From JAAYJT01 sp037445555 (lineage in GTDB: Bacteria > Bacteroidota > Bacteroidia > Bacteroidales > JAAYJT01), in the NCBI GenBank assembly GCA_037445555.1, contig JBBIKG010000025.1, positions 1-37,422 of the forward strand: a DNA stretch of 37,422 nt, read 5' to 3'. Shown here one piece after another: positions 1-7,714 of this stretch. The position numbers and the translations under genes are program-made. The notes beneath the pieces are model-generated. The model was not told the origin of the DNA. It worked only from the letters and a program-made list of their open reading frames with translations, and did not search any database. Each line of letters starts with the position of its first letter. Positions within the stretch are counted from its first letter, which is position 1.

Positions 1-1
1 A

Positions 2-304
2 AGACATGTATACGTATCGATGATCCTCGAGTCGGTGATGATTGGCTTCGCAGGAACCATCGTTGGTACAGCTTTTGGCCTGTTTTTCGCCTACCTTGTT
101 CAGAAATACGGTATTGACATCTCCGGAATGATGAAAGGTTCAGCCGTAATGATGCCTTCATCTATCCGTGCCCGCATTACGCCACCCGATTTTTACATTG
201 GGTTCATTCCGGGGTTAATCTCCACAGTGCTTGGAACCATGTTGTCGGGAATAGGTATCCTGAAAAGGCAAACAGCCCGGCTTTTTAAAGAACTGGAAGC
301 CTGA
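2..304 (+). CDS. ABC transporter permease, FtsX/LolE-like, C-terminal fragment (5' end outside window)
   Basis: The frame is open to the left edge, so only the last ~100 residues of a longer protein are present. They form two hydrophobic segments (around MIGFAGTIVGTAFGLFFAYL and YIGFIPGLISTVLGTMLSG) separated by a loop, then a short charged tail ending in LFKELEA. This is the usual C-terminus of FtsX-domain permeases of the MacB/LolCE type, which move lipids, lipoproteins or drugs out of the inner membrane using an ATPase partner. The LolA-like gene that starts 50 bp downstream fits a lipoprotein or lipid export role. The ATPase is not in view. The ATG at 20 is internal, not a start. The family is fairly secure; the substrate is unknown. 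Confidence 0.7.
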   Translation, partial: RHVYVSMILESVMIGFAGTIVGTAFGLFFAYLVQKYGIDISGMMKGSAVMMPSSIRARITPPDFYIGFIPGLISTVLGTMLSGIGILKRQTARLFKELEA

Positions 305-354
305 AAAATCGCGCATAGTAATTAATCATTTGGACATCAACGCTCTATCATATT

Positions 355-1116
355 ATGAACATTAAACTACATTATAGGCTGGTATTTCATTTGCTTCTGG
401 CCTGCGGTTTGGCTGCTACGGTTGCTGCGCAAGGCCAGCCTGGCGCCGAGTCCATTCTTGAAATGGTTGACCGGAATCTGTCCTCTAGGAACCGTATAAT
501 GGAAGCCTCCATGACCATACGCGGAAAGCGCATCACCAGAACCCTGACTATGCGATCCTACAGTGAGGGAACCAAACGCGCCTTTACGGAATACTTGTCG
601 CCGGCCGCCGAGAAAGGAACAAAAATGCTCAAGCTCGAAGGGCAGCTGTGGATATATACCCCGGCCGCTGACCGGATTATTCAGATTTCAGGCCAGCTGT
701 TGCGTCAATCGGTAATGGGCAGCGACCTGTCGTATGAAGACATGATGGATGATCGCAAGCTCGCTGAAGTGTATGAGTCAAAATTGTTGGGCAGCGAGAA
801 AGTCGGGGATCGAAACACATGGATTATCGAGCTTAAGGCGCGCGTAGCAGACCTGGCCTATCATTCGCAAAAACTATGGGTCGACGACCAGTGGTATGTA
901 CCGCTTAAGCAGGAGTTGTATGCCAAGAGCGGTCAACTGTTGAAAAGGACAGAATCAGGCGATGTAAAACAGGTGCAGGGCCGCTGGTTTCCGCATTCCT
1001 TTGTGTTTAAGGATATGTTAAAGCAAGGCGACGGAACAGAATTCAAAATAACCCGCATTTCGTTCGACCAGAATATTCCTGAATATATTTTCAGTAAGGC
1101 ATCACTAAAAATGTGA
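355..1116 (+). CDS. LolA-like outer membrane lipoprotein-sorting protein
   Basis: A 253-residue secreted protein. Residues 1-25 form a signal peptide (hydrophobic LVFHLLLACGLAATVAA, then AQ). The mature part resembles the LolA-like family annotated as outer membrane lipoprotein-sorting protein (COG2834/PF17131 type). Supporting features are an early amphipathic ILEMVDRN helix, a beta-rich body with the W-I-Y-TP-A-DR pattern (around LEGQLWIYTPAADRIIQIS), a GSD-L-Y-ED segment, and a late LWVDDQWYVPLKQE strand. These proteins are thought to carry a lipid-like ligand in a half-barrel between the two membranes. It follows an FtsX-like permease by 50 bp and probably shares its transcript, so the two likely work together. 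It is not canonical LolA, and its cargo is unknown. Confidence 0.8.
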   Translation: MNIKLHYRLVFHLLLACGLAATVAAQGQPGAESILEMVDRNLSSRNRIMEASMTIRGKRITRTLTMRSYSEGTKRAFTEYLSPAAEKGTKMLKLEGQLWIYTPAADRIIQISGQLLRQSVMGSDLSYEDMMDDRKLAEVYESKLLGSEKVGDRNTWIIELKARVADLAYHSQKLWVDDQWYVPLKQELYAKSGQLLKRTESGDVKQVQGRWFPHSFVFKDMLKQGDGTEFKITRISFDQNIPEYIFSKASLKM

Positions 1117-1119
1117 ATA

Positions 1120-1153
1120 TTGCCTGTTATTTGTCAACCAAGATTTATTTTTG
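1120..1153 (+). promoter_or_regulatory. Bacteroidetes-type promoter for the LRR operon
   Basis: TATTTTTG at 1146-1153 matches the Bacteroidetes -7 consensus TAnnTTTG. A TTG at 1120-1122 lies 23 bp upstream, at the long end of the accepted -33 spacing. Initiation would fall near 1160, giving a leader of about 100 nt before the ATG at 1259. Confidence 0.5.
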
Positions 1154-1258
1154 CGACAATATTTTTTACCGCCGAGCGTTTTGCAAGCAACACTCCGGCA
1201 TGACTATTGTTGAGTCAGTTTTAAGAATCGGAAATTATTGTTTTAAATCACATAAATT

Positions 1259-1981
1259 ATGAAGCCATTGAATTACCGAATGAAGCATTCTCTTTCAGGA
1301 ACTTCAGCCACAGTCCTTCATTTGTTCTCGTCGAGGGTGGTAGCGCTAAGCATTCTTGCACTGCTGGCGTTTGGGGTTACCTCTTGCAACAGCCAGAAAA
1401 GGCTGGCAAAAAAGCAGGCAAAAGAAGCCCGCCTGGCCCAGATTGAGCAAGCCAAAGCCGACCTTCTCGAAATCATCAACGACGATGGTAAAATTCCTTT
1501 TGAAGTGAAAGAAAGGAAATTTAATGCCGTCAAAGCTCTGAATCTTGATGACAAGGAAGTCAGGAGGTTATTGCCGATTGCTGAAGAAAAGCTTGCCAAA
1601 GACCGGGTGGAATGGCTGAGACAAAAGGAGGAGGACTTAAGACGCCGCGAAGCAGAAATGCGGGAACGCGAAAGAATGGAGCAGGAAAAACGCGCCGCAA
1701 ATATAAAAATACAGTCTGCACTAACCGCTGTTGCCACTGCTTCAGACCTTCGTACGGCAAATATCCGCATCAGCGAGGCTCTGCAGCTTTTTGCATCACC
1801 TGACGTACCCTTGCTTATCCTCATCAGCCAGGAAGGCAATATACGCGATTATGACAGGCCGACCACTATCCAGAAGTATCTTGAGCTGCTCAAAGATCAG
1901 AGACGATACTCAAACGACATTGAGAATGTGCTGTACGATGCAGCCGGAAAGATTACTGAACTTGAACTTAGAAAGCGATAA
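1259..1981 (+). CDS. Coiled-coil lipoprotein of unknown function, first gene of the LRR operon
   Basis: A 240-residue protein whose hydrophobic stretch (VVALSILALLAFGV) ends in a lipobox-like FGVTSC, so Cys43 is the probable lipidation site. The long N-terminal segment suggests the true start may be the ATG at 1280 (Met8). Residues ~45-155 are highly charged and Lys/Glu/Arg-rich with heptad character (KKQAKEARLAQIEQAKAD; EEDLRRREAEMRERERMEQE), consistent with an extended coiled coil. The C-terminal ~85 residues are mixed and begin with NIKIQSALTAVATASDLRTA. No known enzyme motif is visible. It is separated from the next gene by 10 bp and appears to be the membrane-anchored member of the four-gene operon. 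Lipoprotein assignment is good; function is unknown. Confidence 0.75.
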   Translation: MKPLNYRMKHSLSGTSATVLHLFSSRVVALSILALLAFGVTSCNSQKRLAKKQAKEARLAQIEQAKADLLEIINDDGKIPFEVKERKFNAVKALNLDDKEVRRLLPIAEEKLAKDRVEWLRQKEEDLRRREAEMRERERMEQEKRAANIKIQSALTAVATASDLRTANIRISEALQLFASPDVPLLILISQEGNIRDYDRPTTIQKYLELLKDQRRYSNDIENVLYDAAGKITELELRKR

Positions 1982-1991
1982 AACCTAACCA

Positions 1992-2567
1992 ATGAAAGCA
2001 AAAGCATCCATCATTATAGTATTCGTGCTGATCGCATTTCCCACCTTTCTGAAGGCACAGGAATTCATCAGCCCTGCACGTAAGCAAGCCATTGACTCAC
2101 TCGCTCTCGAGAAAGTTCGCGACCTGAGTAAATATATCACCATTGTAGGCAGTAAGAACACCCCCTGGGCCGAAGCCAACCGGGTGATAGAGCGCACACT
2201 CGAACTTTTTGCCGATGGAAGTCAGATGGGTGTTTCGTCCCTCGCCAGACCGCAGATAGCCTATTATGGCATCAGGCAATATATGGAACGCCTGATGGCA
2301 CTGAACTATGATAAAGTAAAGATTGAATGGTACGATATTCACTACATCAGCGATCTTGAGCTGCAACCCGATGGAAAGTATGTGGGTGTGATCACCATTT
2401 ACCAGCGTTTTGAAGGATCGATCGGAGATAAAATGGTGTATCGCGATACAACCCGCAAGGACATTACCATATATGTCGAACGCAAGCAGACTCAGATCGG
2501 CGGGCGGCTGATCGACTTTTGGGATGTGCTGTTAGGCGATATCAGGGTGACCGAAACCAGGTTATGA
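1992..2567 (+). CDS. Secreted protein of unknown function, beta-rich C-terminal domain
   Basis: A 191-residue protein with a clear signal peptide (IIIVFVLIAFPTFLKAQ; cleavage after KA). The first half looks helical. The second half (~105-190) is a run of probable strands: IEWYDIHYISDLEL, YVGVITIYQRFEG, KDITIYVER, then a LIDFWDVLLGDIRVTET ending. The strand order resembles residues ~115-190 of the LRR protein two genes downstream, so the two may share a domain. I do not recognise a named family; an NTF2-like fold is possible but not shown. Its stop codon overlaps the next start as ATGA (2564-2567), which implies translational coupling. Confidence 0.75.
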   Translation: MKAKASIIIVFVLIAFPTFLKAQEFISPARKQAIDSLALEKVRDLSKYITIVGSKNTPWAEANRVIERTLELFADGSQMGVSSLARPQIAYYGIRQYMERLMALNYDKVKIEWYDIHYISDLELQPDGKYVGVITIYQRFEGSIGDKMVYRDTTRKDITIYVERKQTQIGGRLIDFWDVLLGDIRVTETRL

Positions 2568-3391
2568 TCCGAAAAGCTTTTCTGATTGTTTTACTTCTCG
2601 CCAGCGTTGCGCCCGTCAGGGGGCAACGCTTTGGCGATTATGTAAGCGACGAAAGCATACTTTACGCCCAGACGAAGCAGGTAAACCAGTTTTTCAGGCG
2701 TTTCAACGGGGAAGAAAGCCTAACCGGAGTCCGATACTATAGAGGAGATAAATATTTTCGCGATCCTGACTTCAGACGTCGCTACCTGAATGGCATATTT
2801 GATCAGCAAAATCAGGCTATTTCAGACCGGCAAAAACGTCAGTTTATTTCAGATGCGCTCAGTTCAACGAACCCACTGTTTCTTGATTTTCACTCCGCGG
2901 GATGGTTTGCCGAAGTAGCCACGGTTTTTAATCACAATGGCAAAGATGTGAGGGTCACCCTCTTTCTGAAACTGGAGCAGGAGAATCTCGGCTACAAATG
3001 GGTCATCAATGATGTGTTTTACAAGCCATTTACCGATTTGTTTTCCCTTGAGGACGACGGTAAGCTGATCTTTTTGCATCCGATGAGTCACGAACTCGAC
3101 TTTATGAACCTGATCAAGGTATTTCAGGATAAGGAAAAAATAGCTAAATACGCAGAGAAAGGATATAAACCAAGCTATCTGACCCTGCTACTTTATGAAT
3201 TAAAACGTGGCAACATGAAGTTTGTCACAGTCGAAAACGTTAAATTTCATTTCTTCCAGATTTCCGGTTGGTATTTTGAACTTTCCGATCAGCGCCGGAA
3301 CGGACCCAATGCCGGATGGCTCATAACTGCGCTGGCCCCAATCAACGAGAAGGAAAAGGAGCTGTTGCTGAAGTATATCTACAATGAATAA
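2564..3391 (+). CDS. Secreted protein of unknown function
   Basis: The start is the ATG at 2564, overlapping the previous stop by 4 bp; upstream codons in this frame lie within the preceding gene and lack signal-peptide character. From this ATG the protein begins with a good signal peptide (IRKAFLIVLLLASVAPVRG, then QRFGDYVSDES). The mature ~255 residues are rich in aromatic residues (VRYYRGDKYF; FHSAGWFAEVATVF; GYKWVINDVFYKPF; FHFFQISGWYFELSDQ), giving a beta-sheet-rich globular impression with two similar halves. No catalytic motif is apparent. It overlaps the LRR gene by 8 bp, so the operon is tightly coupled. The protein is probably periplasmic or surface-exposed. Function is unknown. Confidence 0.75.
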   Translation: MIRKAFLIVLLLASVAPVRGQRFGDYVSDESILYAQTKQVNQFFRRFNGEESLTGVRYYRGDKYFRDPDFRRRYLNGIFDQQNQAISDRQKRQFISDALSSTNPLFLDFHSAGWFAEVATVFNHNGKDVRVTLFLKLEQENLGYKWVINDVFYKPFTDLFSLEDDGKLIFLHPMSHELDFMNLIKVFQDKEKIAKYAEKGYKPSYLTLLLYELKRGNMKFVTVENVKFHFFQISGWYFELSDQRRNGPNAGWLITALAPINEKEKELLLKYIYNE

Positions 3392-6035
3392 AAAGGTACG
3401 CTACTCTTTACTGATTGGGATTATCATTGTTACGCAGGCAACAAATGGTTTTGCCCAGACTATCGGACAAAATTCTGTCCTCACCCCCGCCGAAATAGAG
3501 AATTACACCGAACAATCGCGCCAGCTTGTCAAATTCACCGAGTATGCGTTTAACTCACTCGGCAGCAACGATGTGACGCCTCGAGAAAAAGATGTGATTA
3601 TACAGCAAAGCTTTCTTAAGTTTTTTAAGAGCAACAAAGTACAGATAGAGGATGACCTTATCCAGGGCAGATTTGTGGTAACAAATAAAGATGTTCAGGC
3701 ATATCTTAAAGATATTGATTTTTTCTTTAAAGAAGTAGTCTTCAACTTTTATATTGAAGACATCACCTATAATGTAAACCAGAATTCGCAAATATTCTTT
3801 GTTGTTAAGACTCAGCGCACACTCACCGGCATATCGGCTGAAGGTGAAAAGATAAAACAAGTGCAGCCCCGGTTTATTGAAATCAATCTTGATCCCGACC
3901 GCCGCGACCTGAAGATCGTGAGCATCTATACCCAGAGATTGAGCGAAAGGGAAGATATGAAGCAATGGTGGCTTAGTCTTTCTGGCAGCTGGCGCGAAAT
4001 TCTTGCATCGAACAAGCTTCTGCACAATAAATACCGCCTGGCTGATATAATTAATTTCAGTCAAAACTGGATAGTCCTCGAAAACCGGATGCAGGTCACG
4101 GTTGGGGAATACAACAAGGAAACAAGGAGCGCAGACACAATAAAATTAAATGCTCAAGGTGTTTTCGACCTCATCAGACAGATTTGGGCAATGGAGTCGC
4201 TCGATCTCAGCGCCTATACAAATCTGGCCGAGATTGCTCCCCTCAGCAAGCTTACCGAGCTACGTACGTTAAATGTTTCAAAAACCTCGGTCGAAAGCCT
4301 GATGCCTATCCGAAACCTCACTAGGCTCGAGACTCTCGACTTTTCCGAAACTCCGGTAATAAACATCGAAAGCCTTCGCTTTGCCATAAATCTGAAAAAT
4401 CTTTTTTTCAACAAGTCCCGGGTTAGCAGCATAGCCACACTCCAAGGGCTTACTGCTCTTGAACGGCTTCACCTGAGCAATACTCTTGTGAACGACCTGT
4501 CACCCCTGTCTTTGCTATCGAACCTACGTGATCTTCGTATTGCTCAAACCACGGTCAGCACCCTGCAGCCCATACTTGCCCTGAAATCTATTCAGGTTCT
4601 AGATATCTCCTCTATACGCCTCAGGAGTCTGGAGGGGCTGGAGCAGCTCGCGCTCCTTGAGCGTCTTCATGCCGACTACTTACGAATCAGTGATCTTGGG
4701 CCTCTTAGTGACCTCGCTAACCTTCAGTATCTTTCTGTCGAAGGAACAGAGGTCAACAGCCTGCTTCAGCTTGGAAAGCTACAGGTTCTGCGCTGGGTAT
4801 ATTGCGACAAGACCATGATTGACCGCTCAAAAGCAGCTCAGCTAAACGCAGTAAGACCTGGTGTGCTGGTAGTTTATGAATCGAAAGCTCTTGCCGACTG
4901 GTGGCAGGCGTTGGCCGATGAATGGAAAAACTACTTAAGCACTCTGGTGCCAGTCAGTGATATGCCTACGCGCGAAGAACTACATGAAATTGCCAATATC
5001 ACCCAAATCGATATTTCACAAACAGATTATCTGGCTGATCTGGAGCCGCTCAGCCGGCTTACGCATCTTCAAAAGCTGAACATTTCGGGCACCTCTGTTT
5101 CCACCCTTCATCCGATAAAAGATAATTCAGATCTCATATGGCTTGACGCCTCAGGCACACAAATTGAAGACATCGAACCTCTTGCAGCGTTGCGCAACCT
5201 TCAATATCTGAACGTGTCAGCCACCCGGATCAAAAATCTCCAGCCAATTTCAAACAACCGTCAGCTGAAGTATCTGAACCTTGAAAAAACTCAGGCTGAT
5301 AATCTTCTGCCTCTTTCAAAGCTCAGCAGTCTTGAAAACCTTTATTGCGATGGTCTGTCGATCAGGCAATATGAGATAAAAGCCATCTACGATGCCAATC
5401 CGGGCGTGATGGTGGTTTATCGGACATCGCAGTTGAAAGAGTGGTGGAATTCACTTAATGAGGGCTGGCAGCAGGCACTGATGCGCCACAGTCAGCTGTC
5501 AACACCTCCCACACGTGATGATTTGCATAGGCTGACCGACATTCACGAGCTTGACTTCAGCGGAAATTATACCCTGAAAAATCTGGATCCCATCATCATA
5601 TTTCACCGGCTGCGGGTACTCCGTATCAACAACACACAAACGTTTGACCTGAAACCAGTACAATGGATCGAAACACTGGAAGAACTCTACTGTGCCAATA
5701 ACCCCATCCGTACTTTCTCGCCAATACGTGCATTGCCCAAGCTTTCCTTTATCGACTGTTCCAACACCCGCATAAGCGACCTTGGCGATATTGGGCGGTT
5801 GAAAACTCTCCAAACGCTTAATATAAGCGGAACGCGGGTCATGTTCCTTTCGCCGTTAAAAGATATGCAAACGCTTCGGCACTTGGATTGTGTAAACACA
5901 CGGGTATGGTTTCTGAATCCGCTAAAGAATCTTAAAAATCTGCAGACCATAAAGTGCTACAATACCAATATTTCAAGGCGAAATGCGGCAAGTTTCAAAC
6001 GTTTAAAACCAGATTGCGAGGTGATATATTATTGA
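3384..6035 (+). CDS. Large secreted leucine-rich-repeat protein with three WW-linked LRR blocks
   Basis: An 883-residue protein with a signal peptide (YSLLIGIIIVTQATNGFAQ). Residues ~25-190 form a non-LRR domain. Three modules follow. Each opens with a tryptophan pair and a helical linker (QWWLSLSGSWREIL near 194; DWWQALADEWKNYL near 505; EWWNSLNEGWQQAL near 686). Each then runs through SDS22/internalin-like repeats of about 22-23 residues (pattern L..L..LNIS.T.V..L.PL..L). The blocks lie at ~270-499, ~534-679 and ~714-883, and each closes with a short Pro-and-Val/Tyr cap (RPGVLVVY, NPGVMVVY, KPDCEVIYY). Such repeats normally bind proteins; no enzymatic domain is seen. No type IX C-terminal signal is visible, so it is probably periplasmic. 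It is the last gene of the four-gene operon. LRR assignment is firm; partner and role are unknown. Confidence 0.9.
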   Translation: MNKKVRYSLLIGIIIVTQATNGFAQTIGQNSVLTPAEIENYTEQSRQLVKFTEYAFNSLGSNDVTPREKDVIIQQSFLKFFKSNKVQIEDDLIQGRFVVTNKDVQAYLKDIDFFFKEVVFNFYIEDITYNVNQNSQIFFVVKTQRTLTGISAEGEKIKQVQPRFIEINLDPDRRDLKIVSIYTQRLSEREDMKQWWLSLSGSWREILASNKLLHNKYRLADIINFSQNWIVLENRMQVTVGEYNKETRSADTIKLNAQGVFDLIRQIWAMESLDLSAYTNLAEIAPLSKLTELRTLNVSKTSVESLMPIRNLTRLETLDFSETPVINIESLRFAINLKNLFFNKSRVSSIATLQGLTALERLHLSNTLVNDLSPLSLLSNLRDLRIAQTTVSTLQPILALKSIQVLDISSIRLRSLEGLEQLALLERLHADYLRISDLGPLSDLANLQYLSVEGTEVNSLLQLGKLQVLRWVYCDKTMIDRSKAAQLNAVRPGVLVVYESKALADWWQALADEWKNYLSTLVPVSDMPTREELHEIANITQIDISQTDYLADLEPLSRLTHLQKLNISGTSVSTLHPIKDNSDLIWLDASGTQIEDIEPLAALRNLQYLNVSATRIKNLQPISNNRQLKYLNLEKTQADNLLPLSKLSSLENLYCDGLSIRQYEIKAIYDANPGVMVVYRTSQLKEWWNSLNEGWQQALMRHSQLSTPPTRDDLHRLTDIHELDFSGNYTLKNLDPIIIFHRLRVLRINNTQTFDLKPVQWIETLEELYCANNPIRTFSPIRALPKLSFIDCSNTRISDLGDIGRLKTLQTLNISGTRVMFLSPLKDMQTLRHLDCVNTRVWFLNPLKNLKNLQTIKCYNTNISRRNAASFKRLKPDCEVIYY

Positions 6036-6052
6036 GATATTTCACACTTATT

Positions 6053-6069
6053 TTCCCCGCAGTGGGGAA
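6053..6069 (+). terminator. Short hairpin after the LRR operon
   Basis: TTCCCC (6053-6058) pairs with GGGGAA (6064-6069) around a 5-nt loop, 18 bp after the LRR gene stop. The following bases are only AT-rich (TATTTACAC), without a true T-run, so termination here is plausible rather than certain. Nothing further is evident in the rest of the 6036-6223 gap. Confidence 0.4.
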
Positions 6070-6223
6070 TATTTACACACTTGCACTATTCCCGATCTTT
6101 ACAAGCTCAGATCAACACCTCTTATCTTCCTGATTTTCAATTTATTAAAGAATATTTTTCAACAATATAATTCTTGGCAGGGTTTTTCTATATAAGATGT
6201 GTGGAAACTAAAAACCTACTGTC

Positions 6224-6424
6224 ATGTTTGAATTGTCGAAATACATTCTCCTGCAATACAGCTTCGATGAAACGCTATTCGGGAAAGAGCTGAAAAAGAT
6301 TCTCCTTTGGATGGGCGAAGGCAAGGAAGAAGAAAAAGATAAGCTCCAGGATTGGTGCGAAGCCAATTACGGCAGCAAGTATGGCCGTACGATCCGTAAG
6401 ATCTTCAAAGGCTTTAAAAAATAA
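6224..6424 (+). CDS. Small hypothetical cytoplasmic protein (66 aa)
   Basis: A 66-residue protein with no signal peptide or membrane segment. It has an N-terminal aromatic, hydrophobic stretch (FELSKYILLQYSFDETLFGK), an acidic and lysine-rich middle (GEGKEEEKDKLQDW) and a basic tail (GRTIRKIFKGFKK) that could bind nucleic acid or a membrane surface. The gene stands alone between the LRR operon and a convergent regulator, and a strong intrinsic terminator 70 bp downstream supports it as a real transcript. I do not recognise the family. Its coding reality rests on length, isolation and the terminator. Confidence 0.6.
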   Translation: MFELSKYILLQYSFDETLFGKELKKILLWMGEGKEEEKDKLQDWCEANYGSKYGRTIRKIFKGFKK

Positions 6425-6492
6425 TATTACGCAAACAATACATAAGTACTCAGCATACTTGTATTGCTTTTTTCTGTTTTGTTCTCCTTTTG

Positions 6493-6529
6493 AAAGCGGG
6501 TAATGGGGTGATTACCCGCTTTTTCTTTT
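6493..6529 (+). terminator. Strong rho-independent terminator
   Basis: AAAGCGGGTAAT (6493-6504) and ATTACCCGCTTT (6511-6522) form a perfect 12-bp stem around a 6-nt loop, followed by a T-rich tract to 6529. It ends the transcript of the 66-residue gene. On the other strand the A-rich 5' flank would also give a U-rich tail, so it may serve the convergent regulator gene too. Confidence 0.9.
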
Positions 6530-6574
6530 ACGCTCCTTATAAAGTCGTTCAGTTTGCCGAGCCAGTAGCTGACC

Positions 6575-7402
6575 TCATTCAAACGGTAATTCAGGATGGG
6601 TGGGCTTGCCCAGTTTCTTTTTTATTTCCTGCACGTCGCGGCGCAGAGCCGAAAGGTTATCGACTATCTGATTCTGCAATAGGTTTGGCTCGGGCATCTC
6701 AGCACTGATATAGTTGACAAACTTCCATATTTCGCGTATGTCTTTACCATCAATGTCGTAAGGTGAATATACAGGGTTTAGAGAATGAAGACGAAGTAGA
6801 CCTTCGGTTTTTAACAAATTGTAAACCACCTTAAAGACAAGGCCATCTTCGATTGTAAGAATGACATAGGCCTGTCCGTCTCGCACCAGATTCCAGTTCT
6901 GGACAAACTCGCCAAGCACCCATGATCCGGTTGGAATAGGCAACATTGAATCGCCGCTGATCTGAAAAGCGCGGTATTTTTTTTGGCGCGAGAGAAACGG
7001 AAGCTGAAACGCAGGCAGTACGCGTATATATTCCGGGTCAGCAAAACCGGTTTTGTAGCCTGCTGACACTTTTTCGCCTACCATTTCGATATTTTCTTCA
7101 TTCAGGCTGTCGGTGGTGGTGGTGAGCACTCTCAGGTTGCTGCCCGTATAATAAATGTCATACCCCCTTTCAATCTGCCAAAGCTCACTTTCGCGTAAGG
7201 CAGTAAGGTCCTGCTTCACAAGGGTGTCAATCGATACCTTGAAATATTTTGAGAAAGCAATCAGTGCATCAATTCCCGGCTGAGCTACGTTATTCTCATA
7301 TCCGCTCAGGGTTGAGCGTTTCATGCCAAGGGCCACGGCTACTTCGTCCTGGGTGCGGTGGCGGCGCTTGCGAAGCAACTTGATATTCGATGAAAAATTC
7401 AT
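6575..7402 (-). CDS. XRE-family repressor with S24 (LexA/CI-type) self-cleavage domain
   Basis: A 275-residue regulator. Residues ~5-62 are an XRE helix-turn-helix (TQDEVAVALGMKRSTLSGYE). Residues ~105-235 match the S24 LexA/CI fold: the bond Ala114-Gly115 in KVSAGYKTGF sits where LexA is cut, Ser152 in SGDSM is the expected nucleophile, and Lys191 in GLVFKVV is the expected general base. Their spacing (37 residues from Gly to Ser, 39 from Ser to Lys) is close to LexA. A charged helix (NLSALRRDVQEIKKKLG) ends the protein. It is divergent from a Y-family polymerase and DnaE, so the likely role is a repressor inactivated by RecA-filament-stimulated self-cleavage. It is not LexA itself, whose DNA-binding domain is winged-helix. 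Domains are firm; DNA-damage control is inferred. Confidence 0.9.
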   Translation of the reverse strand: MNFSSNIKLLRKRRHRTQDEVAVALGMKRSTLSGYENNVAQPGIDALIAFSKYFKVSIDTLVKQDLTALRESELWQIERGYDIYYTGSNLRVLTTTTDSLNEENIEMVGEKVSAGYKTGFADPEYIRVLPAFQLPFLSRQKKYRAFQISGDSMLPIPTGSWVLGEFVQNWNLVRDGQAYVILTIEDGLVFKVVYNLLKTEGLLRLHSLNPVYSPYDIDGKDIREIWKFVNYISAEMPEPNLLQNQIVDNLSALRRDVQEIKKKLGKPTHPELPFE

Positions 7403-7604
7403 GGTTACGGGTTTTAGGGTTCTTTAATCAGCTTCAGAATATATTAATCTTTCGTTCTATTCAGCCTATTTTACCTCCTTCAACACTAAACTCTTTTACC
7501 GACTGGCTGACTCTCCCCTGAGGATCATCCTGTTATGGGTCCTAACGCTACAAATACAGAGGTACTTACACTATTCAGCGATATTTTACGGGCAAAATGC
7601 ATCA

Positions 7605-7612
7605 TATTTTTG
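7605..7612 (+). promoter_or_regulatory. -7 element of the polymerase operon promoter
   Basis: TATTTTTG matches TAnnTTTG. Initiation would fall near 7618, so both palindromic operator candidates would lie within the first ~40 transcribed bases, and the leader would be about 97 nt. No convincing -33 TTTG is present, as expected for a weak or regulated promoter. Confidence 0.5.
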
Positions 7613-7619
7613 AATAAAT

Positions 7620-7657
7620 GATTATATTGTAATCGCTATTATGATTATATTTTAATC
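7620..7657. promoter_or_regulatory. Two palindromic operator candidates for the XRE/S24 repressor
   Basis: Two copies of GATTA-N5-TAATC lie at 7620-7634 and 7643-7657, with centres 23 bp apart (about two helical turns). They sit inside a near-identical direct repeat (ATGATTATATTGTAATC and ATGATTATATTTTAATC, one mismatch). Palindromic half-sites of this size fit a dimeric XRE repressor, and the spacing would put two dimers on one face. They lie between the divergent repressor and polymerase genes and next to -7-like elements on both strands (7605-7612 plus; 7657-7664 minus), so one binding event could control both directions. Confidence 0.7.
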
Positions 7658-7664
7658 AAAGATA
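7657..7664 (-). promoter_or_regulatory. Possible -7 element for the repressor gene
   Basis: CAAAGATA on the plus strand reads TATCTTTG on the minus strand, a full TAnnTTTG match overlapping the edge of the second operator. No -33 element is evident, and the leader to the repressor ATG would be long (~250 nt), so a promoter nearer 7402 remains possible. Confidence 0.35.
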
Positions 7665-7714
7665 ATACCTTTTAACGTAATTGCTGCTACCGGACAAAAA
7701 ATATTCTGAAAACA

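Noticed and set aside
1318..1839. A 173-codon minus-strand frame opposite the coiled-coil lipoprotein
   Set aside because: It is a Ser/Arg-rich shadow of a charged coding sequence with no signal or domain.
1259..6035. The LRR operon as an anti-phage defence system
   Set aside because: All products carry export signals, and no nuclease, NTPase, TIR or other effector domain is visible, so there is no positive evidence for defence.
7425..7449. TAATC half-sites near the repressor start as further operators
   Set aside because: Neither has the matching GATTA at the required spacing, so they are single half-sites in AT-rich DNA.
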